Notes under the pieces: generated by a model
What the model was told of the DNA's origin: nothing
Seen by the model: only the letters and a program-made list of their open reading frames with translations
Database searches by the model: none
Position numbers and translations under genes: made by a program
NCBI GenBank assembly: GCA_963556695.1
Contig: CAUWAG010000008.1
Location: 1-64,000, forward strand
Source of the DNA: Anthostomella pinea
Taxonomy: Eukaryota > Ascomycota > Sordariomycetes > Xylariales > Xylariaceae
Direction: 5' to 3'
DNA length: 64,000 bases
Shown here: positions 54,392-64,000 of the stretch, piece by piece
How positions within the stretch are numbered: position 1 is the first letter of the stretch
Layout of the letters: the number at the start of each line of letters is the position of its first letter

Positions 54392-54769
54392 CCAAGTGTG
54401 TTGCAGATGCGTGCAGGTTTGATGATGAATCGAGATGTTGTAGAGGCCATGAAAGCAAGCAGGCACGAGTCCTTTATGTATTGGGATGCCACGGTCACCC
54501 GCCCACTTGCAGTCATCTTCAAATAGAAAGAAGCGTCATACGTGGCGAACACGGTGGTGGCCAGTTGCAAAAGAAAGGGCGAAACATGGCACCACGCCAG
54601 CGGTTTCTACCTGTCCATAAGTTACCGAATGAATCTATAAGCACTGGTGTAGGATGGATCCGCAGCCTTGTACACCGAGGATGCGTCAAAGTTCCACAAC
54701 CGACGGTCTTGGTACCTGGATGCGGCTCCACGAACGGCCTGTCCGTTTCTTAGAATACAGGTGTCCAGG
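54392..54769. other. Promoter side of the secreted protein gene
   Basis: No gene. 54707-54765 is the first copy of a direct repeat that flanks the MITE-like element. Confidence 0.45.
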
Positions 54770-54918
54770 ATGGTTAGCGGTTCCCCGTATATCTGCAATG
54801 GTAATAGGTAGAACTTTACACGATAGGAACTTTCTCATAATAAAAAAGGGTATGTATAAGCATGGAAATTACGAGCATTATATGGGATTTAAACCCATAC
54901 CCTGGAACCGCTAACCAT
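54770..54918. mobile_element. MITE-like inverted-repeat element
   Basis: 149 bp with perfect 15-bp inverted ends ATGGTTAGCGGTTCC and GGAACCGCTAACCAT. Internal GGGATTTAAACCC is itself near-palindromic. Flanked by longer direct repeats containing GATGCGGCTCCACGAACGG at about 54720 and 54944. Confidence 0.65.
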
Positions 54919-55910
54919 CACCATCCTTGCTACCTATACCTCGATGCGGCTCCACGAACGGCGTGTCCGTTTCTTAGAATACATAGCCCCTGTCATTAGT
55001 GGACAGGCTGCCGTACTATAAGTAGTGAAGTGCACACGTGTTACGACCCCATTTAATTGCGTTATTGTTGGAACATTGGTGTGTTGGCCGTACGTGTGGA
55101 TTAGTCATCCACCTGGACCCCTTTTATATGGGGTCCAGCCATACGTAAGATGGACCTGTTCTTCTTCCGTGTGCACCTATCGAATATCAGAATCATACGT
55201 TCACCAACCCATGGGAAGTCAAACCAACAGGATGCTTTATTAAGCTAATAAATATCTTCGTAAACTTAATTTTAACATTAACAATCGTGTATATATCTTT
55301 AAATAAACCAGCACAATAACAGATCGTCCGAGTAATAAGCTTGATTATTTTTCAAGTTAATAACATTATAGGATTTGTCATGGTCTGGTACAGGTAGCGC
55401 ATGTGGTGAGTCCTGGAGCCCGGACATGAGTACATGTACCACCATTGAATGTCAAGCTGTCACGCTTGATATTCGACATCCTTTTGGGAGGAACAGCCGT
55501 GGCATGGTGGTTATGGTGAGCGTTCCGTTACAGGATTATAGCTACATTAATCAATTAACCGAGTATATTTAAGCTAAAACTATTGAATTGATAGTAAACA
55601 TTTCGATAGTTTTATCCCGATTATTTATATGAATATCTTAAAATTTTCGTTTCAAACTAAGCCTTTAAGTAACTTAATAGCACGATCATTAACCTTAATT
55701 TAAACGGAAAAAAAAAGCTTTTAAAGGCCTTTATATTATAAATTTATTACGCCAAGTTTTAATATTAAGTCTTTTAAAAAAGATAAAACTTTAACGGTTG
55801 TCAATATCTTGCTAATAATTTTAAGAACTTTGCTCAATATTTAAAGGCTTATTACGACGAATATGTAAAAGTTGCGGGGCTTATATTATACTTTATATAA
55901 TAGTTTAAAG
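54919..55910. other. Direct repeat copy then AT-rich RIP-like tract
   Basis: 54935-54990 repeats 54707-54765. From 55230 to 55910 the sequence is AT-rich and non-coding. Confidence 0.6.
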
Positions 55911-56422
55911 TAACAAAGGTCACAAGCAAGCAGGACACACAAGCAAGTGGGACACACAAGTGAGCGGGACACACAAGTGAGCGGGACACACAAACGAGTG
56001 GGACACTTTCACGAACCTTCCAACCAACATGCCAAATAACTCAATCCCAATGTATTTAATTCAATCCAAGCAATCGGATTCTTTTTCTTTAGACGTTTCT
56101 ATCTCTACTGTATAAGTTTGTGTATTATGGATATTATTGCCGCAGATGCCACACCGTCGCTCATGTGCTGCTGCCCTCTTTGGACGACAACTACCTTCAC
56201 CTATTTCCAGTTTTTCCAGCTCATTACCATCCTTTACAGCCTGAAGACCTACTGTATCTTTAATAAAAAATATTCTTTTTTTTATTAGATATTTGTTTTT
56301 TGTCCTCCGGCATTTACTTAGTAGGTGATTGGCCTCCTCTAGCTCGCGGACCCGGGAATCAACCAAAGCGACCTTGTGCATAAGACCGTATGTAGTCTTT
56401 AAAAACGAGCTTAATGCATCAA

Positions 56423-56827
56423 TTATTGATGTAGGTGAGCTTCTTTGGTAGTTTCTGACTTGATTTGAATAGAAACCGACTGGTTTACCGCTTTGTTAAT
56501 GGTGGTAGGCGTCTTTAAATTCCAAGTAATGGGTGGCAGAATGGGGTCTGGCGACGGTGTTCGTACGACAGCGACAGCATCCAGCTTTGAAGTGACACTT
56601 TCTGGATCAAAAGGAACAAGCCCAGTAGCACTGAAACCTGCTCGAATGTTTCCCGGTGTCATAGCAGCGTTGTGCATTTCACAAACCGCTATAAGGAAGT
56701 CCTCCTTCAAAATGTGGGTTATATGACGCTGGATGAGATCCTCAATCATGTGACCATAAGCTCGTTTAAACGGGCCAAAATAATTAAGATCTAATGACTG
56801 GAGCCTGTGTAACAAGTGGGCAGGCAT
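56423..56827 (-). pseudogene. Transposase C-terminal part in pogo copy 3
   Basis: 134 codons identical in sequence to the C-terminal part of the copy 2 transposase (from MPAHLLHRLQSLD to EAHLHQ). N-terminal coding sequence beyond 56842 is degenerate, so only the third catalytic Asp is in this open piece. Confidence 0.8.
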
Positions 56828-57491
56828 ACAAAGGGTAATAATACCATTGTTCTAAAAATAATCTTCAAAGATCTGGGAATGGTGGCTTTTGTGACCATCT
56901 AGGATAAGGAGGCGTTTACCGGTAGTCATACGCGGTCTGTTATACTTGTCGAAATACTGAATCTATTCTAAACCAATCTCGTTTGTAGTCCACCCGTTAT
57001 CGGACATAGCTACCTTCTAATCGCGTAGCAATGTTGTGTCGTGATACCATGACGTAAGGTGGGTTTTGCCCTGTAAAATAATGAACGGCGGGACCATCCA
57101 ACCATTAGCATTAATAGAAGAAATTGCTATAGACCATTCCCTGTTGCCTTACTGAGCTTGTCTAGGCCTGTCACGTCTTTTGGCGCTTACAATGACTATG
57201 TCAGACACAATAATACCGCTTATAAACCCAGTCTTGTCAAAGTTGTAAATATCTGCGTCTTTGATGCCATGTTTCGCAACTGCTGCCGCAACTTGGCAAA
57301 ACTATGCACAATACGCCCCCGGGTCTTTGTTCAACACCTTTTGGTAGTCTATCTTTTGATGAAAACGCGTCCGGAGGCCTGGTATAAGTTTGATGAAGTT
57401 TGCCGTCCAGTTCTTTCTGACGCGTCCAGCCCCACGTGCTGCCAATAATTGATTCACTATATCTCCAACATAAGTGTACCAGGGCAGCAAT

Positions 57492-57705
57492 TGTGACAGC
57501 TTGTACAGACCTTCCCACATGACAAGCGGATACTTCTCAATAGGGGAAGGATCTGAGCAGAGGATCCCCTTAAAGGGGCAACCTCCCACTGTACCTATCT
57601 CTCTCTCTCTCTTCCTTTCCTCTATAGTCTTGATATTCTCGTCAATAGAGTAATAGCTGCTTGCTGCCGGCCATATCCCAGCTCCTCAGTACGCTCGCCG
57701 TGACA
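57492..57705 (+). repeat. Solo LTR of family L1 inside pogo copy 3
   Basis: 214 bp with TG...CA ends (TGTGACAGCTTGTACAGACC to CTCGCCGTGACA). Flanked by GCAAT (57487-57491) and GAAAT (57706-57710); the uninterrupted copy 2 has GAAAT at this site, so this is a 5-bp target duplication with one later change. Confidence 0.88.
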
Positions 57706-58041
57706 GAAATGCTCGCGCATTCAAGTCGATTATGAAGAAACAAATGGCATTCTCTTTAGAACCCGTAAGTTTTAAAGAATTAGGCATGCTATAACGTCGT
57801 GATGGTCGGCCGGCCATTCTTTTAGCCAGTGTAGAGATTGGTAGGTGGAAAGTTTTAGCAAGCTTTCAAACAGAAATATAAGGGTCTTATTTTTTAGCTT
57901 GGACAGCTAGATGCATGTCTGATTCATTATAACACGGTGCCATTGTTGTGGGTAGAGGAATACTGGTTGGAAGTTGAAAGTTTGAGAGGTTTATGAAAGT
58001 GTCGCACTTGCTTGTGTGTCCCGCTCGCTTGTGGCCTACGT

Positions 58042-58466
58042 TATATATATTAATATTAACTTATAATAGGTTTATCGTTAAATTAGGTTTAAAAGTTATA
58101 AAAGTTTTTATAAGGATTGTGTTAGCAGTATAGTGACAGTCAGGGAGGTTGCTAGCTGACAAGAGGTCAGGCAGGTACCTTGGCAGAATAAAGAGATGGA
58201 AGCACTAGGAAAGGTGGCTTTCATAGGTGATAAACAAGGGATCTTTGACTGGAGGATCAATAGATGGGTACATCTTTGTATTTTAGTGTGTATTTAGTAC
58301 TAGATTGGTCCCACAGACCCATGGATAGAAAACGCAACGCAATAGACCGATCATCACCCCCATATTCTGACTCTGATGATTTGATAGTTTTAATGAATTG
58401 AATTAACGCCGATATTAACGTAAATTTAATTAAAATGCCAACATCTGTTAAGTTAGTCGGAACTGT
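58042..58466 (+). mobile_element. Possible retroelement end and leader
   Basis: TGTTAGCAGTATAGTGACAG at about 58119 resembles an LTR start. Further on, a short frame begins MDRKRNAIDRSSPPYSDSDD (from 58321), as in some Gag starts. Too short to classify. Confidence 0.35.
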
Positions 58467-58966
58467 TACGAACCAACGAACAGTGCGGCCTGATAACAGG
58501 CTAAGAGGGGACGATTAGAAACAGGTTGACCAGTGAGTCGGGTGCTGATCAGTGGAGAGATTGGAGCAACAGAGCAACGGTACACAGATCACGTGACCAG
58601 CAGAACCTGGGTCATGTGACTAAGAATCTGGATCACTGGATCACCGTGGTGATCCAGTGAGCAGGATCACCTTGGATCACCGGTGATCCAGGGTGAGCCA
58701 CCTAATCAGTGAGGGAGAGATTGGATATATAAGGACAGACATTTCCCAACCAGATAGATAGACAGTCTCTACCTCAGTGATCAATCTAAGCATCTTAGCC
58801 AACCCTAAGGTGGGAGAAATCTCCTGACGACTCGACTACACAGTGAACCCAGTTCAGACCAAGCCCCAGCATCTGAGTGTCTTTTAGTTGACAGAAGCCT
58901 CTATCGTCCTTTGTGTTGACTTACCTCAGAACATAAACCCTATAGAACCCTTTAGCCTTATAGGTT
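58467..58966 (+). repeat. Candidate LTR interrupted by LINE copy D
   Basis: Begins TGTTACGAACCAACGAACAG at about 58464-58469. Contains two palindromes (58634-58659 and 58674-58689), then a TATA-like GGATATATAAGG near 58722 and a plausible leader. Cut at 58966 by the LINE tail. Second LTR not found, so the call is tentative. Confidence 0.4.
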
Positions 58967-60291
58967 GGTTTGTTTGTTTGTTTGTTTGTTTGTTTGTTTG
59001 TTTGTTTGTTTGTTTGTTTATTTGTTTGTTTATTTGCTTGTTTATTTTGTATTTAATGTGGGGGATTGCTCCTCAGTAGTACGAACCACGCCTCCCAGAG
59101 CCTCTGCATCGCAGGGTTGTGGAGGTATCAAGATAATAAGTACAGTCAGTCCCGCTTACGAGCCCATCCCCGTTGTTGCGGCGGTATGACCTTGGGTCAT
59201 TCATCTGGTCCTTCAAGAACAGCTATCTATTGAGGGCAGATTGATGAAAAGAATTAGCTCTTCTTCACGAATTTTGCTTATTCTGTACTCCTCTCCCTTA
59301 AGTATTGTAAACAAGCTGTCCTAGGCGAGTACCTGGGCAGCAGCCGATTTTTCCCCAGCCTCTTATAAAAGAAAATGTGTTGTAGTGTTTTCTTCTCACC
59401 ACAGTTGCAGTGATCATTTAAGTCTGTATGCCCAAAGTATTCGTGGTATCTGGCAAAGTTGCCATGTCCAGATCTGGCTGCTAGAAGTCTGTATAAAGTA
59501 CTCCTCTTAAAAGATATAAAGTCTCTTTTAGTTATTATATGTGACTATACTTCTTGATATCTAGGTTCTGATTGGTCTTTTCATTATTGATTGAACTCTT
59601 TCTTGCCCTTTTTTTTGAGATCTCTCTTGACCCATGAGATTATGGGAAGGTTTGTTGTGTCTGATTCTAGTATGACATCCTTTTTTGCTAGTGTGTTAGC
59701 AGCTTTGTTGTCATTAATATCTCTGTGTCCAGGAATCTATTTGACAGTCACTCCAAGAGTGTGTGCCGTGACAAGTTCTTGGAATCGTAAAAAAATGTTC
59801 TCTGATATCTCGGGTGGAGTCCCATTGAGCCTATCTATCATTGCTGTGTTGTCCAGGCAGACATATACTCGTTTTCCGTGTCCAATTGCCCTGGCTGCTA
59901 CAAGTCTTTAGAGAGCGCCATGAACTTTAACATCTATTATTTCTGTTTATAGAAGTCTGTCCTTTTCCCGGTATACTTCTTGTGTAGTGTTGTTTTTCCT
60001 AATAGTATAGCACCATCCAGTGCGGGTTGTGCCTTTGTCGTCCAATTGTGATCCATCTGAGTAGATGATAAGGTCAGTGTTTACGTTTCTTTCCTGTAGC
60101 CATTGCTTAAAGAGCTCTATTTTTTTGTCTTTGTCCTTATGGATTGGGGGCTTCTTTTATGATAATTTGGGGAGTGTTGGTCTCTAGAAGTCAGGGACTA
60201 GCTGGAAGCTCCTTTATAGCCTTGTTGGTTCCTTGCGAGCTTGTACTTAGAGCCTGCCAAAAAAAAGGTGTCTCTGGTCTATTTATCCGAG

Positions 60292-61254
60292 TCATAGGCC
60301 GTAATGTCGTCTTATTGACTCCGTAAGAACTCCTGCTAGAAAAATCTGTGATTCAAAGTATAGGATATATCCAGGGTGTGTTTTCCAGAACGGCAGGATA
60401 GCCCTGATCGCTATTTGTATTACAGCATCTATCGTTCTAAGAAGCCCTTTAATGCAATATGCTGATGTCTCACCTGAGCTCCTGATTTTTTTGATTTCTG
60501 GGTACCAGGCCTCTAAGCCATATATAAGAATAGAAATAACACAAGTTTTCATAGCCCTCTTGGTTGACTTTACTGGGAGTCCTTTGACTGTGTTGCATAG
60601 TCCTCGAAGGTGATTTGTTACCTTACTAGCTTTCTTGGCCCAGTAAGAAACATGATTTTTGAAGTTTAGTTTTCTATCTAGAAGGACACCTAGCCATCGC
60701 ATGGAAACCTTGGCTATTTTGTTCATTGTTCTGTGGCAGACTGGAGGGTTGTCTGAGTTCTTTTTTCTTGAGAAGTGCATGATCTTAGTTTTGTCAGAGT
60801 CAAATTTAATAGTATTATTGTGTCCCCGTTGATTGAGTAAATGAAGATTTTCAGAAGTCTCTGTAGCTATTTCCTTAAGGTTCTTTTTAATATAGAGAGT
60901 CACTAGGTCATCTGTATATCCAAAGCGTCTCTTTTTCGTACCAAGTTGTGCACAGATTGGCTCTGTATACAGCATATAAAGGATTGGAGAGGCTGGTGAG
61001 TCTTGTGGTAGCCCACAAGTGAGAGCTTTTATGTCGGTCACAATACCTTCAAACCGAACTCTTGCGGACCGTTCAGACATGAATGACTGAACCCATCTTA
61101 TGAGAAAGTCTGGCCAGCCCTGTTCTCTCATGTGAACCACCAGCCGTCCCATTAGGGCAGTATCAAAAGCCCTTTTCACATATGACGTGACTACCGTTGT
61201 AACGAGGCCTTGGTCGAGGGCCTGCTCAATATCGTGTATGAGTGCAGCTACCAA
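60292..61254 (-). pseudogene. LINE copy D reverse transcriptase
   Basis: 320 codons, differing from copy B by very few residues (for example TDDL against TYDL, and TTVVTSY against ATVVTSY). Motif A is altered in the same way as in B. Confidence 0.82.
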
Positions 61255-62004
61255 GTCAGTGGAAGAGCGCTTTGGTAGAGCTCCAAAATATTGTGGAGCT
61301 AGAATTCCAAGTTTAACAACAAATCAGGTAGTTCTTTTCGTGATGAGTCGTTCTAAGCCTTTGCTAAAACATAACAATAACAATATTGGTCTGTAGGCCT
61401 AGGGATTGGAATAATTTGTCTTGCCTGGTTTTGGGATCATCACTACCTCAGCTATTTTGAATGGTTTAGGGTGGTGTCCGATCTGTAGACAGGTCTGGAA
61501 GAGGGCTCTGATATGTTCCCTAATGACTGGCCAGCAAGCTTTCAGAATCCGTACTGTGAGGGTGTCTATTCCCGGGGAGTTGCTCTTGGTCCCTATAGTG
61601 CACCCTTCAGCCTTTTCCAGTCCGACATAGTATTCAAGTGGGATGTGTGGCTTGGGTTGTGTGATCTGAGCGGACCAGGGGTCAATGATATCGTTGTCTG
61701 AGGTACTTTGTTCAAACGTGGCTGAGCGTAGTGCATTTGCCTTGCTCTCTTATGACTCAAATATTTGGTCTCCTATGATGATTAGAGGGGAACGCAATCC
61801 TGCTGACAGCTTGTGCCAAGAAACGATTTTGTACAGATCCTTTGGCTCAGTTGCTGAATCAATTAGAGTCTGTCAGTACTCTCTCTTAGCTTTCCAAACC
61901 ACGCGGCAAAAGTCCCGTTGGGCTGAATTCCGCCTTTCTTGGCTTGTGGTCTGTTTGGACGAGGCCTTGTATGTCTGAATAGTTGCTTTGTATTCATCAT
62001 TCCA

Positions 62005-62523
62005 TCAAGCAGTGGGCCTAGATTGTCGGGGCTTCTTGCCCACTGTTCTGACACAGCCTTGGATTATGTTGATCAAACTCTGCGTAAAGGCATCTACCTG
62101 GCCAGGGGATGCACCCAGCCGGGGGAGCTTATAAATCCTATTTTGGACATTATTCACCAGCTCTTGTAGTTTATCGTCCGGGACTATCCACCGATTAGCC
62201 TTGGGGACCCGGTCCAGGTCTCCCTGAACTGGGACAACTATTCGTAATGTCTCATGATCTGAAGTGCACTGGAGTGCATCATTTACTGAGGCTTCGGCCA
62301 TGGGGACATCTGAGAAAACCAGATCTAGTACATTTCTGTTATCATGTGTTGGGACATCTGGTTCAGAAATCAGATCCAGTCTGTGATCTGCCATAGTCTG
62401 TGCAAGTATAGCATTACCATGATATCCTGGATTGCTTGAGTCCCTGGATGTATCGCTAGCATTGAAATCTCCGGCTATGACACAGCCAAAGGGTGGAGTC
62501 CATACTTCTAGAATGTCATCCAC
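62005..62523 (-). pseudogene. LINE copy D endonuclease domain
   Basis: 172 codons with the same GDFNASDTSRDS and TSDHETL blocks as copy B, and the same premature ends on both sides. Confidence 0.78.
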
Positions 62524-62912
62524 TTCCTGTGGGTTATGGCATGGTCAGTAGACGCTGGCAAATGTAATACCTTGTACCTTGACCTAAGTGATATCTCGTG
62601 TAACGTAAGGCCGAAATTGATCCGCTTAAAGATATTTTCTCACATAGATGAGAGATCTGGGCCGTGTACTGTCGCTGTCCCAGGAATCTACTGAGGAATA
62701 TATATCGTAATTGGGGGGTGTCTTTATTCCCATTCTCTTGCCTGGTGGTATATCAACCTAGGGCTCTTGCATCAAAATGATATATGTTTTTTCTTCTTTG
62801 TAATCAGCCAGGTTGATGGCTAACTCTGTAGGGCCTGTACTCTTTTGTCCTCTTGCTGTATTTACAGAATGGATGACTAGATGCCCATGTCAATGTGTTT
62901 CGTTTGATGTAC

Positions 62913-63991
62913 CTAATATTGACTGACAATAATGGTGTCGGCATCTCTGGGATGAGCTGTATCTGTTGTATCGATTTGTATTGTGGTGTTTTTGTTATTG
63001 TTGCTAGGTGTTGACCCAGCTTGGTTTCTGTCTGTTTCATTAAAGGCCCTAGATCTGGCTCTTTTTCCGGCCAGCCTTATTTCCTGGATTTGCTCCCATG
63101 TGTGCTTATGGATGATACCTTTCACGACCTTGGGGCGTGCAGGGCATTTGTCGAAATCAGCAGCATAATGCCCCTTGCAGTTGACGTATTTTGGGATTGA
63201 TTTTTCACAATCCCCCTGGTGTACTGCGCTGGCGCAGTGTGCACATACTTGTTTTTCGCATCGGTAATTCCTACCATGGTATCTGAAACAGCTTGCACAC
63301 TGGTGAACCTTGGGGGTGTGTTGAATATGCCTTGAGGTCATTGAATGGGCAAAAAGCGTGAATGGTTTCCTTGCTGCACTGGACAGAGAGATTATTCACG
63401 TGGTTTCTGGATCAGAATTAGTCGTGTTCTTGGGAGTATGCACCTCAGAGGTCTGTCGCCTGTTTGGCCTTCAATTTCATCGGCAACAACAGTGTCAGTA
63501 ATATCGATTATGAACCTTTCTGCACTGATGACCTTTCTTGGGCATCCATCGACCTTATAGTGATGCCAGACTGTGTGGGTCTCAATCTTTTGTGCCTTAA
63601 GAATGTCAGTAATTTCTTCTTGAAAGGCCAGGAGCTTGGCCTGAGTTGGTTTGTCCCTTGGGTGTAAGGTAAATCCGGAGGGGCACCGGGTCACTTCTCT
63701 AAGCTCTTGAGGGTGGAGCTTAAGTCTTCTGTTCAGTGTAGACTTTATTCCCTTAGGCTCTAGGTGGCTATTATCTATGCGGACAAAGACCCGGAGATCA
63801 TCCTGTTTCTTCTTCAGTTGGTTGGCAGTAATAAGGGCGCCAGGCTGTGTTTTTTTCATGGTAATGTTGACTGTCCGTGGATGCTGTCGTTGGCTAGAGG
63901 AGACAGCTTGGGCGAAGGTCATGGTGGGCTTCACCATTCCTATCCCCCCAGAAATAGTCTTCTTTTGGGCGGATCTCGGGTTTCTAGCCAC
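62913..63991 (-). pseudogene. LINE copy D ORF1
   Basis: Two open parts: 63991-63392 (199 codons, from MARNPRSAQKKTISGG, including a RIDNSHLEPKGIKS block) and 63341-62913 with three Cys/His knuckles. A stop and shift near 63392 separates them. Confidence 0.75.
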
Positions 63992-64000
63992 TTATTTAGG

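Larger units (their letters stand above)
55913..58041 (-). mobile_element. Pogo/Fot1-type transposon copy 3, RIP-mutated
   Basis: Inverted ends mirror copy 2: TA at 55911-55912 then ACAAAGGTCACAAGCAAG, and a right end GCTCGCTTGTGGCCTACGT before TA at 58042-58043. The left end carries five 17-bp units of the ACACACAAGTGAGCGGG type against two on the right. Transposase remnants span 56061-57960 with many stops, except the patch 56292-56842, which matches copy 2 exactly by eye. An L1-family LTR is inserted at 57492-57705. Confidence 0.88.
58967..64000 (-). mobile_element. Tad1-like LINE copy D (continues past the window)
   Basis: Long (TTTG)n tail at 58967-59046, then the full reverse-oriented LINE: RNase H (59591-60110), reverse transcriptase (60292-61700), endonuclease (62005-62750) and ORF1 (62913-63991). 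Nearly identical to copy B over about 4.7 kb, with shared stop codons, but extending further 5'. The catalytic box reads YTDDLV, so the double Asp remains here. Other stops still inactivate it. Confidence 0.9.

Noticed and set aside
58888..59189. A cysteine-rich frame reading CLFVCLFV repeats
   Set aside because: It is the translation of the (TTTG)n LINE tail.

Overview
The window is a piece of a filamentous ascomycete chromosome (Pezizomycotina, probably Sordariomycetes). The evidence is intron style (mostly 45-140 nt, GTRNGT donors, CTRAC-like branch sites, YAG acceptors), gene content (LrgB-like protein, Pin1/Ess1, Rpb9, mitochondrial uL14, Set9), and transposons whose stop codons sit at former Gln and Trp codons. 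That stop pattern is the C-to-T signature expected of repeat-induced point mutation (RIP).

Layout. 1-6.04 kb: a reversed, 5'-truncated Tad1-like LINE (copy A) abutting a degenerate Ty3/gypsy element. 6.04-9.13 kb: gene relics, namely an RRM protein of the Nam8/Csx1 type, a RID-like cytosine methyltransferase, and an unidentified module present twice. 9.1-11.9 kb: no gene, several minisatellites. 12.0-14.4 kb: an unidentified multi-exon gene on the minus strand. 16.9-33.5 kb is the gene-bearing core: LrgB-like membrane protein (+), Pin1/Ess1 (-), RPB9 (+), uL14m (-), SET9 (+), a tRNA-headed SINE, a small acidic membrane protein (+) and an FAD monooxygenase (+). 34-64 kb is a transposon graveyard: a 5' F-box gene fragment, LINE copies B (+), C (-) and D (-), an LTR element with an ~215-bp LTR, three pogo/Fot1-type DNA transposon copies, AT-rich RIP-like tracts, a broken SAM methyltransferase and one small secreted cysteine-rich protein.

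Main discoveries. (1) 30002-30583 is a composite SINE: perfect 14-bp target duplication, tRNA-like head with A and B boxes, and a 3' end homologous to the 3' end of the local LINE family, ending in an (AATC)n tail. (2) The two halves of one gypsy gag gene, each cut by a LINE at the same target sequence, lie 37 kb apart in opposite orientation, as expected from an inversion by recombination between inverted LINE copies. (3) The first intron of RPB9 is 914 nt and carries coding-looking sequence, part of it in frame with exon 1. (4) Two pogo copies share a visually identical 551-bp patch inside otherwise diverged sequence, pointing to gene conversion after mutation.

The core genes are housekeeping or chromatin genes and do not form an obvious pathway or a biosynthetic cluster. 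All identifications were made by reading the sequence; no database search was run.
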